Shown here one piece after another: positions 25,094-32,072 of a stretch of DNA of 32,114 nucleotides. The notes under the pieces are model-generated. The model did not search any database and was not told the origin of the DNA. It was given only the letters and a program-made list of their open reading frames with translations. The DNA is from Peribacillus cavernae (GTDB taxonomy: Bacteria; Bacillota; Bacilli; Bacillales; DSM-1321), in assembly GCF_003989135.1 (NCBI RefSeq), contig NZ_RYZZ01000032.1:1-32114 (forward strand). The letters are read 5' to 3'. The translations under genes and the position numbers were made by a program. Numbering within the stretch: the first letter of the stretch is position 1; each line of letters begins with the position of its first letter.

Positions 25094-25699
25094 GGTGATC
25101 TGCATGTCGATCGCCCGTTCATTAGCCGTTTCCCGGAAAACTTCGGCTTATGCAAAAAATTAAAAGAGACGGCCTTTGAAAACGAAGCCGACTGGGCTCA
25201 AGTTGGTACGCTCTCTGACAAGAACAATTCGGCCATCTACCGAATTCAAGGAATGAACACTGAATTGTATGATCGAACCTATCGGTTCGCCGTGGTGCAC
25301 TCATCCGCCTTGGATCAGCGGAAGCAGAAGAAAATAAATCGTGACGTGTCCAACGAAGGATCGAAGATCGAAAAATCCATCAAAACTTGGAGTGGGATCG
25401 AGTACCATTGCCACGAAGACGCCGCCGCCCAATTGGAACAACATGTGGCTACCCGACTCAAATACCATCGACTCACCGGTGAAGTGAAGCGGATGGAAAA
25501 AGTAAAGCGACGCCCGGGACGGCCTTCAAAGACGGTGACAGCCCCTGTGGACATTTACTATACATGCCAATTCACCGTGACCGAGGATGAGGCGCAAATC
25601 AAAAAGGCACGTGAAATGGAAAGTACATTTGTCCTGATTAGTAATGTGAGCCACGAAAGAGAAGCGAGTTGCCTGGGCTTATTACGCCGCTATATGTAA
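25094..25699 (+). pseudogene. Internal fragment of an IS1634-type transposase
   Basis: One open frame from about 25094 to TAA 25697-25699, about 201 codons. It reads DRPFISRFPENFGLCKKLKE, then IYRIQGMNTELYDRTYRFAV, then VHSSALDQRKQKK, then VKRRPGRPSKTV. The RFPENF and VVHSSALDxRKxKK segments are typical of IS1634-family DDE transposases (about 500-560 residues). Both the N-terminal part with the first catalytic Asp and the C-terminal part with the last Glu are missing, and no start or ribosome site is seen. Its G+C content is clearly higher than the flanks. Inactive remnant. Confidence 0.8.
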
Positions 25700-26119
25700 A
25701 AATATGGTCGCCTATATTGTAATGGAATGATTATATTCGTTACAAGAACAGTTAAAGAAATGAATGATAAATGAATAGAAAGAACCATTTGATATATATA
25801 TAGGGTTTATCTTTGTACCAGGGAGTTATTTTAAAATACTCGTATACGCCTTATATAGATGAAAAATCAATCATCTCTTTCATAGATAGCTCCATTTATC
25901 CGTATCCTCTAAATTAAAACTGTACAGAAACAAAAGGGGCTACCCATAAGTCAGTGATTCTGACTTATGGGTAGCCCCTTTCTTGTCTGAAGCTAATATA
26001 AGAGTTTACCGTTATTTTTGATAAGGTTCACCGAACCCCTTTATCGGCGAAATTTTTATTATTCATTTTAACAAGAAAGTCATCAAGGAGATCTTCCCTG
26101 CTTTCTTCCTGTTCAATGT
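25700..26119. other. Intergenic DNA with one very stable hairpin
   Basis: No supported gene. The A/T-rich 25700-25920 part shows nothing; the hairpin at 25933-25981 is listed separately. A second weak dyad near 26010-26045 (GATAAGGTTC / GAACC..TTATC) lies closer to the serA stop. Confidence 0.4.
25933..25981. terminator. Perfect 22-bp hairpin, probable serA-side terminator
   Basis: Arms 25933-25954 and 25960-25981 are perfectly complementary around TGATT. On the minus strand TGTTTCTG follows the T-ending stem, on the plus strand CTTG. It lies about 140 bases past the serA stop. Confidence 0.6.
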
Positions 26120-27319
26120 TTAAATAATACGGGCTGTCACGATGCCTTCGATTTGTTTGATTTTTTCCTTCAAATCAGGAATGATATCGCCGTTTACTTT
26201 ATTTTCAATGTCAATCATCGTATATGCGTAATCCCCTCGGCTTCTGTTAACCATGTCAGCGATGTTTAAATTATAGCTTGATAAAGCCTGTGTGAACTGC
26301 CCCACCATGTTTGGGACGTTTCGGTGAAAAGCTACCACACGTTGCTTTCCTGTATAAGGAAGGGAAGTGTTTGGAAAATTCACTGAGTTTTTGATGTTTC
26401 CTGTTTCTAAGAATTCCTTTACCTGTCGAGCCGCCATTATGGCACAGTTTACCTCTGATTCTTGTGTAGAGGCACCAAGATGTGGGATTGGAACTGTATT
26501 TTTCATTTTCAACACTTTTTCATTCGGGAAGTCTGTAATATACCTGCCAACTTTTCCGCTTTCAAGAGCAGCTTCCATATCCGTTTCATTCACAAGCTCG
26601 CCACGTGAGAAATTCAAGATATGAACGCCCGGCTTCATGATACTAAATGTTGCTTGGTTAAACATTGCTCTTGTGTCATCGGTTAACGGAACGTGTACCG
26701 TAATATAATCAGAGTTAGCAAACAACTGTTCAATTGTCATAGCTCGCTGTACATTGCGGGATAAATTCCAAGCTGTATCAACAGAGATGAACGGGTCAAA
26801 CCCAATCACATCCATGTCTAAATCGAGCGCATCATTCGCTACAAGCGCACCGATCGCTCCTAAACCGATGACACCCAGAGTTTTTCCCTTAATTTCTTTT
26901 CCAACAAATTGTTTCTTTCCTGCTTCTACAAGCTTTGGAATTTGTTCGCCTTCACCTTCTAATGTCTTTGTCCAGGTCAGACCCGCAAAAAGGTTACGGG
27001 AAGAAGCCATTAATGAGGTTAGTACCATTTCTTTTACAGCGTTGGCGTTCGCACCAGGGGTATTAAAAACAACAATTCCTTGCTCTGTACACTTGTCGAC
27101 CGGAATATTATTGACACCTGCCCCGGCCCGTGCGATTGCTTTTAAATGATTGCCAAATTCCATTGTATGCATGTTAAAGCTGCGAACAACAATAGCATCA
27201 GGGTTTTCACTGTCATTGTCGATCGTAAAGTTATCGTTGTTGAATACATTTAGCCCGCTTTCTGCAATGCTATTTAAGGTTTTGATTGTTTTCACTTTGT
27301 CCAAAATTAGTGTGCTCAT
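26120..27319 (-). CDS. serA: D-3-phosphoglycerate dehydrogenase (short Firmicutes type)
   Basis: 399 residues from ATG 27319, with GAGGAG 9 bases upstream; the in-frame extension to 27355 lies before that site. 2-hydroxyacid dehydrogenase fold: the Rossmann loop GVIGLGAIGALVAND, and catalytic Arg in NFSRGELVNE. The catalytic Glu lies in DFPNEKVLKM and the catalytic His in PHLGASTQESE. A C-terminal ACT-like domain (from about residue 320, VAFHRNVPNMVGQFTQALSS onward) would allow serine feedback. It oxidises 3-phosphoglycerate to 3-phosphohydroxypyruvate, the first step of serine synthesis. The leader has a ZTP riboswitch, tying it to one-carbon and purine demand. No serC is adjacent. Confidence 0.9.
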   Translation of the reverse strand: MSTLILDKVKTIKTLNSIAESGLNVFNNDNFTIDNDSENPDAIVVRSFNMHTMEFGNHLKAIARAGAGVNNIPVDKCTEQGIVVFNTPGANANAVKEMVLTSLMASSRNLFAGLTWTKTLEGEGEQIPKLVEAGKKQFVGKEIKGKTLGVIGLGAIGALVANDALDLDMDVIGFDPFISVDTAWNLSRNVQRAMTIEQLFANSDYITVHVPLTDDTRAMFNQATFSIMKPGVHILNFSRGELVNETDMEAALESGKVGRYITDFPNEKVLKMKNTVPIPHLGASTQESEVNCAIMAARQVKEFLETGNIKNSVNFPNTSLPYTGKQRVVAFHRNVPNMVGQFTQALSSYNLNIADMVNRSRGDYAYTMIDIENKVNGDIIPDLKEKIKQIEGIVTARII

Positions 27320-27488
27320 GTTGTTATCTCCTCTTTTAATTATGATAGTTTTCATATTCGTGAATTAATGAACAAGAATTTAAGCAAGGGAATTTGCTGC
27401 TATTCAAATTGTATGAATATCTCGCATTGACTAAATAATGAATTTTAAAAGTAGTATCGACTACAATATCATCTCCTAATAAGCAGAA

Positions 27489-27516
27489 AGAGGTAAGGGA
27501 TACTTCCCTTACCTCT
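27489..27516 (-). terminator. Riboswitch-linked intrinsic terminator in the serA leader
   Basis: On the minus strand a perfect 12-bp stem, AGAGGTAAGGGA (27516-27505) with TCCCTTACCTCT (27500-27489), is followed by TTCTGCTTATT. Its 5' arm starts at the very end of the aptamer's GGGCA, so folding of the aptamer and of this stem can compete, as expected of an expression platform. Confidence 0.75.
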
Positions 27517-27586
27517 GCCCAGGCGAACGGCTACGACACTATGTGCTCCCTCACGGTTATCCGCGTTTCGCCAGTTACACATAGTC
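27516..27586 (-). ncRNA. ZTP (pfl) riboswitch aptamer upstream of serA
   Basis: Read on the minus strand. P1 is GACUAUGUG (27586-27578) with CACAUAGUGUC (27545-27535). The conserved ACUGGCGAA follows the P1 5' arm. P2 is CGCGG (27565-27561) with CCGUG (27556-27552), and GGGAGC follows P2. The 3' domain ends in GCCGUUCGCCUGGGCA. The pseudoknot GGCGAA (27572-27567) with UUCGCC (27527-27522) is six perfect pairs. These conserved blocks and their order are those of the ZTP/ZMP-sensing pfl RNA class. Ligand binding normally turns on purine or one-carbon genes. Here the target is serA, and a terminator overlaps the 3' edge. Confidence 0.87.
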
Positions 27587-27600
27587 TTTTTATTTATTTT

Positions 27601-27628
27601 ATTGTATCAAATTCTCCGCAACTTTCAA
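27601..27628 (-). promoter_or_regulatory. Sigma-A promoter of the serA leader
   Basis: On the minus strand TTGAAA (27628-27623) and TACAAT (27606-27601) are 16 bases apart. The start would be near 27594, about 8 bases before the riboswitch P1. Confidence 0.7.
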
Positions 27629-27868
27629 CCTCTATTTAATGGTTATGCCATATAAGTTCTTTTGGCTGAGTTATATAATAGAAATTTTGCCTTTACTTTT
27701 GATACGATTCAATCCGTTTAATCCTAAACAGCGCCATGTAACGACATTCGTTTTCAATCCTAATCTATGAAAACATCAACTACCGTTTGGTTAATAGATA
27801 TTACACATTTATTCTAAACTAGTTTTACTATTTCCTCTATTTATTTGCTTACTATTTAATTCTTCCTC
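27629..27868. other. Intergenic DNA with a possible coding remnant
   Basis: No supported gene. A minus-strand frame 27671-27775 reads RLGLKTNVVTWRCLGLNGLN then RIKSKGKIS, which looks like the worn end of a protein but has no start or ribosome site. I cannot place it. Confidence 0.3.
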
Positions 27869-28375
27869 CTACTTATCCTTCAACTCCTCCAAAATAGGAA
27901 AAAGCTCATCTAAATGATGAATTTCATTTGCTGAAACCACTTTTTCACGTACTTTATTATGGCGGTTAATCCAAACCGATAGGATGCCCGCTCGATTCGC
28001 GCCAAGAATATCAGTCATTAAGTTATCTCCTACCATGATCACTTCATCCTTCTTTAAGTACATGAGTGATAAAGCATGTTCAAAAATCGAAGGATCCGGC
28101 TTCCCTCTTCCAAAAGCGCCTGAAATGACAATCTGGTCAAAATAAGGAACCAGTTCTGATGTAATCTCAAGTTTTGTTTTTTGCAAGTCTGGCGAACCAT
28201 TTGTGATAAGCAAAAGCTGATAATCCCCTTTTAACCTATCGAGGTAGTAAAGGATTCCTCGTAAACAAAGGGAACCTTCCTGCGCTCCTCTGGAAATCGT
28301 TCCGCCAGCTCAAATCCAAAGTCCGGATTATCAATACCAATCCTCTTAAGCCCCATTGTCCACGCTTCTTTTCTG
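27869..28375 (-). pseudogene. Broken HAD-superfamily hydrolase (N-terminus lost, one frameshift)
   Basis: The 3' frame (27869-28260) holds [16 protein letters not shown] (motif II region), then [14 protein letters not shown] (motif III Lys), then [16 protein letters not shown] (motif IV acidic residues). This is the C-terminal two-thirds of a YsaA/YjjG-type HAD phosphatase. Upstream, a different frame (about 28253-28375) holds [20 protein letters not shown] then [16 protein letters not shown], clearly the cap-domain part of the same protein. The frames meet near 28255 by a one-base shift. The first 70 or so residues with the nucleophile motif DxD are absent. The gene should be inactive. Confidence 0.8.
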
Positions 28376-28534
28376 TAAACTACTCACCGCTTTACACCTG
28401 ACGGGTTGTTTGAAGCGGGAGATTATTGGTAGTAATACATCAAAGATTATTTTGGGGAAAGTGTTTAAAGATTACATATTCATCATTATCTTATGACAGG
28501 CTTCTTCCACAATCTGGCCCTAAAATTAAAATAA
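28376..28534. other. Intergenic DNA, nothing recognised
   Basis: No frame, repeat or motif supported between the broken HAD gene and the bla terminator. The lost HAD N-terminus should have been here. Confidence 0.4.
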
Positions 28535-28561
28535 GCGCTGTTCCTTGCTACAGGAAAGCGC
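28535..28561 (-). terminator. Intrinsic terminator of the class D beta-lactamase gene
   Basis: GCGCT-TTCCT (28535-28545, one bulged G) pairs with AGGAA-AGCGC (28552-28561). On the minus strand TTATTTTAATTTT follows. Confidence 0.75.
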
Positions 28562-28601
28562 CCAATTCTTGAAGACTTATATTTTTAAATTATGTTTATA
28601 A

Positions 28602-29426
28602 TTAAGTTCCCTGCCCGTACTCTGGCATTAAATTATATTTCTTTAAGATGTCCATTGTAATGTTTTTAGCGTCTGTACTTGTTCCAGCAATATTTGTAGC
28701 AAAACTATACGCCCGATTGTCCGTTTCTATAAAACCGACATACCAGCCTATACCTGACCCTTGCCCTGTTTTTCCATAAAGGGTATAGTTATCCTCTTCC
28801 TCCTGGATCATCATCCGTTTAACGGTTTTCATTACATCCTTATCAAATGGAAGATTCTCTTTATACAATGATTCCATAAAATCTGCTTGTTCTATTGGAG
28901 AAATTTTAAGTGAACTACTTAACCAAAACTGATCAATTCCTCCACTAATATCCTGATTACCATAAGAAATTTTTTGAACCCATTCTTTCATTCGATTTTC
29001 CCCGATGTCACGGGCCATAGCTTGATAATACCAAACGACAGAGTTCCTCATAGCAGAACCAAGCGTGTGATCCTGGTTCCAGACCTCGATTTCTCGCTTA
29101 ACACCATCCCAATATTTAATGTCGTATTCGTCTTCTACAGCTCCTACCTGCAACCCAATAAGTGAATTAGGCACTTTAAAAGTCGATTGCGGTGCAAATC
29201 GTTGATTCGCACGTTCATTGTTATAGACGAATGTTTTTTCTTTTTTCATATCACGTAATATGAATGTTCCATCACGGTTCGTAAAAAATTCATCGACTTC
29301 GAGCTTCTTAAGATTCAGGTTGTCCTTGGCAGCGTTCGCTTCACTTGGTGGTTGCACACTTGTAATTAATAGAACAACAGCACCAATAAGTGCTAAAAAA
29401 AAGACAAAATTCTTTTGTTTTCTCAT
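28602..29426 (-). CDS. bla: Class D beta-lactamase (Bacillus OXA-like type)
   Basis: 274 residues. ATG 29426 has GAGGAG 8 bases upstream. An N-terminal signal (about 1-33, ending near EANAA) exports it. Class D motifs are complete: STFK at 81-84 (nucleophile Ser81, carboxylatable Lys84), SVV at 129-131, YGN at 155-157, Trp168 in DQFWLSSS and KTG at 219-221. It is close in pattern and length to the class D enzymes described from Bacillus (BPU-1/BAT-1 type) rather than to Gram-negative OXA enzymes; the spectrum cannot be read from sequence. It is divergent from blaI-blaR1, with BlaI-type dyads over its promoter, so it should be inducible. Confidence 0.93.
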   Translation of the reverse strand: MRKQKNFVFFLALIGAVVLLITSVQPPSEANAAKDNLNLKKLEVDEFFTNRDGTFILRDMKKEKTFVYNNERANQRFAPQSTFKVPNSLIGLQVGAVEDEYDIKYWDGVKREIEVWNQDHTLGSAMRNSVVWYYQAMARDIGENRMKEWVQKISYGNQDISGGIDQFWLSSSLKISPIEQADFMESLYKENLPFDKDVMKTVKRMMIQEEEDNYTLYGKTGQGSGIGWYVGFIETDNRAYSFATNIAGTSTDAKNITMDILKKYNLMPEYGQGT

Positions 29427-29481
29427 ATTCGATTCTCCTCACTAATTTTAATCAAAGCCCCATTCTATTAATTTAATCATC

Positions 29482-29595
29482 TTACCCATTATTCGGACTG
29501 GTCTTGTTTACCTTTGAAGTATGCTCTTCTGTTTGCCTTCCTCGTTCTTTATTTGAATGATGCCACCCTTCTTCCTCACATAGCCTGATATGCAT
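29482..29595 (-). CDS. Possible 37-residue leader ORF in the bla transcript
   Basis: Within the approximately 210-base leader of bla, ATG 29595 follows GGGTGAT by 9 bases. The frame gives 37 residues (MHIRLCEEEGWHHSNKERGR then QTEEHTSKVNKTSPNNG), charged and without a hydrophobic segment, ending about 55 bases before the bla start. It may be a small protein, a leader peptide or chance. A longer version would start at GTG 29607. Confidence 0.3.
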   Translation of the reverse strand: MHIRLCEEEGWHHSNKERGRQTEEHTSKVNKTSPNNG

Positions 29596-29622
29596 TTTTT
29601 CATTTATCACCCACTCAAATAT

Positions 29623-29632
29623 TACAGTTGTA
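29623..29632. promoter_or_regulatory. BlaI box 1 (bla transcription start)
   Basis: TACAGTTGTA dyad, within AAATATTACAGTTGTAGT, at about +3 to +12 of the predicted bla transcript. TACA..TGTA is the core of BlaI/MecI operators. Confidence 0.75.
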
Positions 29633-29641
29633 GTTTTTAAA

Positions 29642-29670
29642 AGTATTACACATGTAAGATTTGGAGTCAA
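29642..29670 (-). promoter_or_regulatory. Promoter of bla with BlaI box 2 in its spacer
   Basis: On the minus strand TTGACT (29670-29665) and AATACT (29647-29642) are 17 bases apart. The perfect 12-bp palindrome TTACACATGTAA (29646-29657) occupies the spacer next to the -10, so BlaI binding would block RNA polymerase. Confidence 0.75.
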
Positions 29671-29696
29671 CACTTTTATTCCTAAAGGGATAACTA

Positions 29697-29754
29697 TATA
29701 ATTTAAATATTATAATTGTAAGTTTTAGAGGTGAAGAGAAGTATGCCATTCTAA
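29697..29754 (+). promoter_or_regulatory. Fossil BlaI-controlled unit: -10, BlaI box 3, ribosome site and 3-codon ORF
   Basis: On the plus strand TATAAT (29697-29702) is followed by the dyad TTATAATTGTAA (29710-29721), then GAGGTGAAGAG and ATG 29743. The ORF ends after three codons (Met-Pro-Phe, TAA 29752-29754). The arrangement copies that at blaI (TATAAT, dyad, SD, ATG) but the gene body is gone. The -35 is poor. Confidence 0.5.
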
Positions 29755-29758
29755 ATAT

Positions 29759-29768
29759 TACAGTTGTA
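29759..29768. promoter_or_regulatory. BlaI box 4
   Basis: TACAGTTGTA within a second exact copy of AAATATTACAGTTGTAGT (29753-29770; first copy 29617-29634). It lies upstream of the blaI promoter, between it and the fossil unit. Confidence 0.6.
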
Positions 29769-29808
29769 GTATTTAAGGACAATGTTTTGTCTATATCCTT
29801 TTGCTTCA

Positions 29809-29855
29809 TTGACTTCTTAAAATCCGAACAATATAATGTAATTATTACAATCGTA
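29809..29855 (+). promoter_or_regulatory. Promoter of blaI-blaR1 with BlaI box 5 at the start site
   Basis: TTGACT (29809-29814) and TATAAT (29832-29837) are 17 bases apart, a near-consensus sigma-A promoter. The dyad TACAATCGTA (29846-29855) begins at about +2, so BlaI would repress its own operon. Confidence 0.8.
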
Positions 29856-29872
29856 AGTTTAAGGATGGTTAT

Positions 29873-30259
29873 ATGAAAAAATTACCTCAAATTTCTGAAG
29901 CTGAATTAGAAATTATGAAAGTCATCTGGAAGTATCCTAATATAAATACCAATGAGGTTATTGAAAAGTTATCCAAAACAAGTAAATGGAGTCCTAAAAC
30001 AATTCAAACAATGTTGTTACGGCTAATAAAAAAAGGAGCACTAAATCATTATAAGGAAGGTCGTGTATTTGCTTATACACCAAATGTAGCTGAATCTGAA
30101 TATATAGAAGTTGAGAGTCGCAGTTTTTTAAATCGTTTTTATAATGGTACTCTTAATTCTATGGTATTAAACTTTTTGGAAAAAGATAAGCTGTCGGATA
30201 ATGAAATTAATGAGTTGTATCAAATTTTAGAAGAACGCAAGAACAGAAAGAAGGAATAA
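29873..30259 (+). CDS. blaI: BlaI/MecI-family penicillinase repressor
   Basis: 128 residues. ATG 29873 follows AAGGATGG. The N-terminal winged helix covers about 1-75 (ISEAELEIMKVIW at the start, WSPKTIQTMLLRLIKKGAL as recognition region, EGRVFAYTP as wing). The C-terminal dimerisation helices include SFLNRFYNGTLNSM (about 84-97), the region where BlaI proteins are cleaved during induction. It binds TACA-TGTA dyads as a dimer and represses bla and its own operon until BlaR1 signals. Its stop is one base before blaR1. Confidence 0.95.
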   Translation: MKKLPQISEAELEIMKVIWKYPNINTNEVIEKLSKTSKWSPKTIQTMLLRLIKKGALNHYKEGRVFAYTPNVAESEYIEVESRSFLNRFYNGTLNSMVLNFLEKDKLSDNEINELYQILEERKNRKKE

Positions 30260-30260
30260 C

Positions 30261-32072
30261 ATGGACAGCTCTTTCATTACTGTTTTTTTAATCAGTAATA
30301 TCCTATTGTCTGTGATTTTTTGCCTCATCATATTCATAAAAAAAATATTTAAGGCCCAAATAACCGTAAACACCCAATATTATATCAGTGTGATTTCTCT
30401 TTTGACATTGATTGCTCCTTTTACCCCCTTTCATGTTCTAAAAACCAATTCTTTTTTTGACTGGATCATAAACTTGGGAGCAGGCAATTCAAAATTATCC
30501 GATATCCATTCAGCAGGTAAAACGACAGAAACCATTGTTCAAAATTCAAATTGGCTACAAGACTTTTCTATGTCAATTGAGCAATCGTCTTTCAGAATGA
30601 TGGATTCTGTCTTTTTCATAGTGTGGATAGTAGGAATGATTGTTATACTTATAGCTACTATATTAAGTAATCTAAGAATCCGCAAAATAAAAAAAAACAT
30701 CCAAGTAGTTGGAAACAAAGAATTATCAACGCTTTTTTATACATGTAAAGAGGCAATGCATTTTCATAAAAAGGTTGTTTTAGGATATTCCTCATTGATA
30801 AAGTCACCCATTACCTTTGGGATTATCGCTCCATATATTGTCATACCAAAGGATATTTCAATGCTTTCTACTGAAGAAATGAAATGTATATTGCTTCACG
30901 AGTTGTACCATTGTAAACGCAGAGATATGCTAGTAAACTATTTCATGTGTCTGTCCAGAACGGTTTATTGGTTTAACCCTCTCGTATGGTATTTCTTAAG
31001 GGAAATGAAAACAGAGATGGAGATTTCTTGCGATTATGCAGTTTTAAAAACGCTAGATAAGGAATCACATCTCAAGTATGGTGAGGTTATTTTAAAATTT
31101 GCTTCTCTTTCGCAACGAACATCATCTTTATTAGCTGTTTCGGAAATTAGCAGCTCATACAAACAAGTAAAAAGGCGTATTGTTACAATCGGAAATTTTC
31201 AAGTAGAATCCCCTTTGCTAAAGATGAAAAGTACTGTAGTATTCATCATTATTCTTGCCAGCATTTTGATTAGTGTTCCTTCTATATCATCTGTAGTGGC
31301 TATGAACAAAGAAACACATCCTTTTTCACATACCAATGCAGTGTACAAAGATTACAGCAGCTTTTTTGATGAACTTTCAGGGAGTGCTGTACTGTATGAT
31401 TCCAAAATAAAAAAATATACTGTGTACAATAAGGAAGAAAGCACTACCAGATTCCCGCCTGCTTCTACTTATAAGATATTCAGTGGATTGTTTGCACTAG
31501 AATCCGGGATTATTACAAGGGACAATTCCCAAATGAATTGGGATGGAACCCAATATCCGTATAAGGAATGGAATCAAGATCAAGATTTATTTACTGCTAT
31601 GGAAAACTCCACCACATGGTATTTTCAAAATCTTGATCAACAGATGGGCAAAAAGAAATTGCGAAATTACTTTGAACAGATAAATTATGGAAACCATGAT
31701 TTATCAGGCAATATAACGAATTATTGGCTGGATGCCTCTCTAAAAATTTCTCCAATTGAACAGGTAGATATTTTGAAAAAGTTTTATGATAATGAATTCG
31801 CTTTTGAACAATCTAATATTCAAACCGTGAAAGACTCCTTACTTTTAGAAAAAACAAATAATAATCGGTTATCTGGGAAAACGGGAACCGCGGTTGTAAA
31901 CGGGGGAAATAGTGATGGTTGGTTTATGGGATATGTAGAAACTGCAGATAATACTTTTTTCTTTGCCGTTCATATTCAAGGTGGAAAGCAGGAAGGTGGA
32001 AGCGCTGCTGCCAAGATAGCACTTTCCATTTTGGAGAAGGAAGGTATTTATCAATCTGCTTTATCAAGATAG
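30261..32072 (+). CDS. blaR1: Beta-lactam sensor-transducer BlaR1 (M56 metalloprotease)
   Basis: 603 residues, full length for BlaR1; ATG 30261 has AAGGA 5-6 bases upstream inside the blaI end. The N-terminal half has four transmembrane segments (about 8-28, 40-58, 117-137 and 325-347). A cytoplasmic M56 zinc protease lies between TM3 and TM4, with HELYH at 213-217 and a downstream acidic ligand region EMEISCDYA (252-260). The extracellular sensor (about 360-600) is a class D beta-lactamase fold with STYK at 402-405 (acylated Ser402), STT at 450-452, YGN at 476-478 and KTGT at 540-543. Beta-lactam acylation triggers the protease and loss of BlaI repression. It is co-transcribed with blaI. Confidence 0.95.
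   Translation: MDSSFITVFLISNILLSVIFCLIIFIKKIFKAQITVNTQYYISVISLLTLIAPFTPFHVLKTNSFFDWIINLGAGNSKLSDIHSAGKTTETIVQNSNWLQDFSMSIEQSSFRMMDSVFFIVWIVGMIVILIATILSNLRIRKIKKNIQVVGNKELSTLFYTCKEAMHFHKKVVLGYSSLIKSPITFGIIAPYIVIPKDISMLSTEEMKCILLHELYHCKRRDMLVNYFMCLSRTVYWFNPLVWYFLREMKTEMEISCDYAVLKTLDKESHLKYGEVILKFASLSQRTSSLLAVSEISSSYKQVKRRIVTIGNFQVESPLLKMKSTVVFIIILASILISVPSISSVVAMNKETHPFSHTNAVYKDYSSFFDELSGSAVLYDSKIKKYTVYNKEESTTRFPPASTYKIFSGLFALESGIITRDNSQMNWDGTQYPYKEWNQDQDLFTAMENSTTWYFQNLDQQMGKKKLRNYFEQINYGNHDLSGNITNYWLDASLKISPIEQVDILKKFYDNEFAFEQSNIQTVKDSLLLEKTNNNRLSGKTGTAVVNGGNSDGWFMGYVETADNTFFFAVHIQGGKQEGGSAAAKIALSILEKEGIYQSALSR

Noticed and set aside
25933..25981. 22-bp hairpin as an IS or MITE end
   Set aside because: There are no target duplications or second end visible; a terminator is the simpler reading.
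29615..29809. 64-codon minus-strand frame across the bla-blaI intergenic region
   Set aside because: It runs through four BlaI-type dyads and the bla promoter, so the region is regulatory rather than coding.
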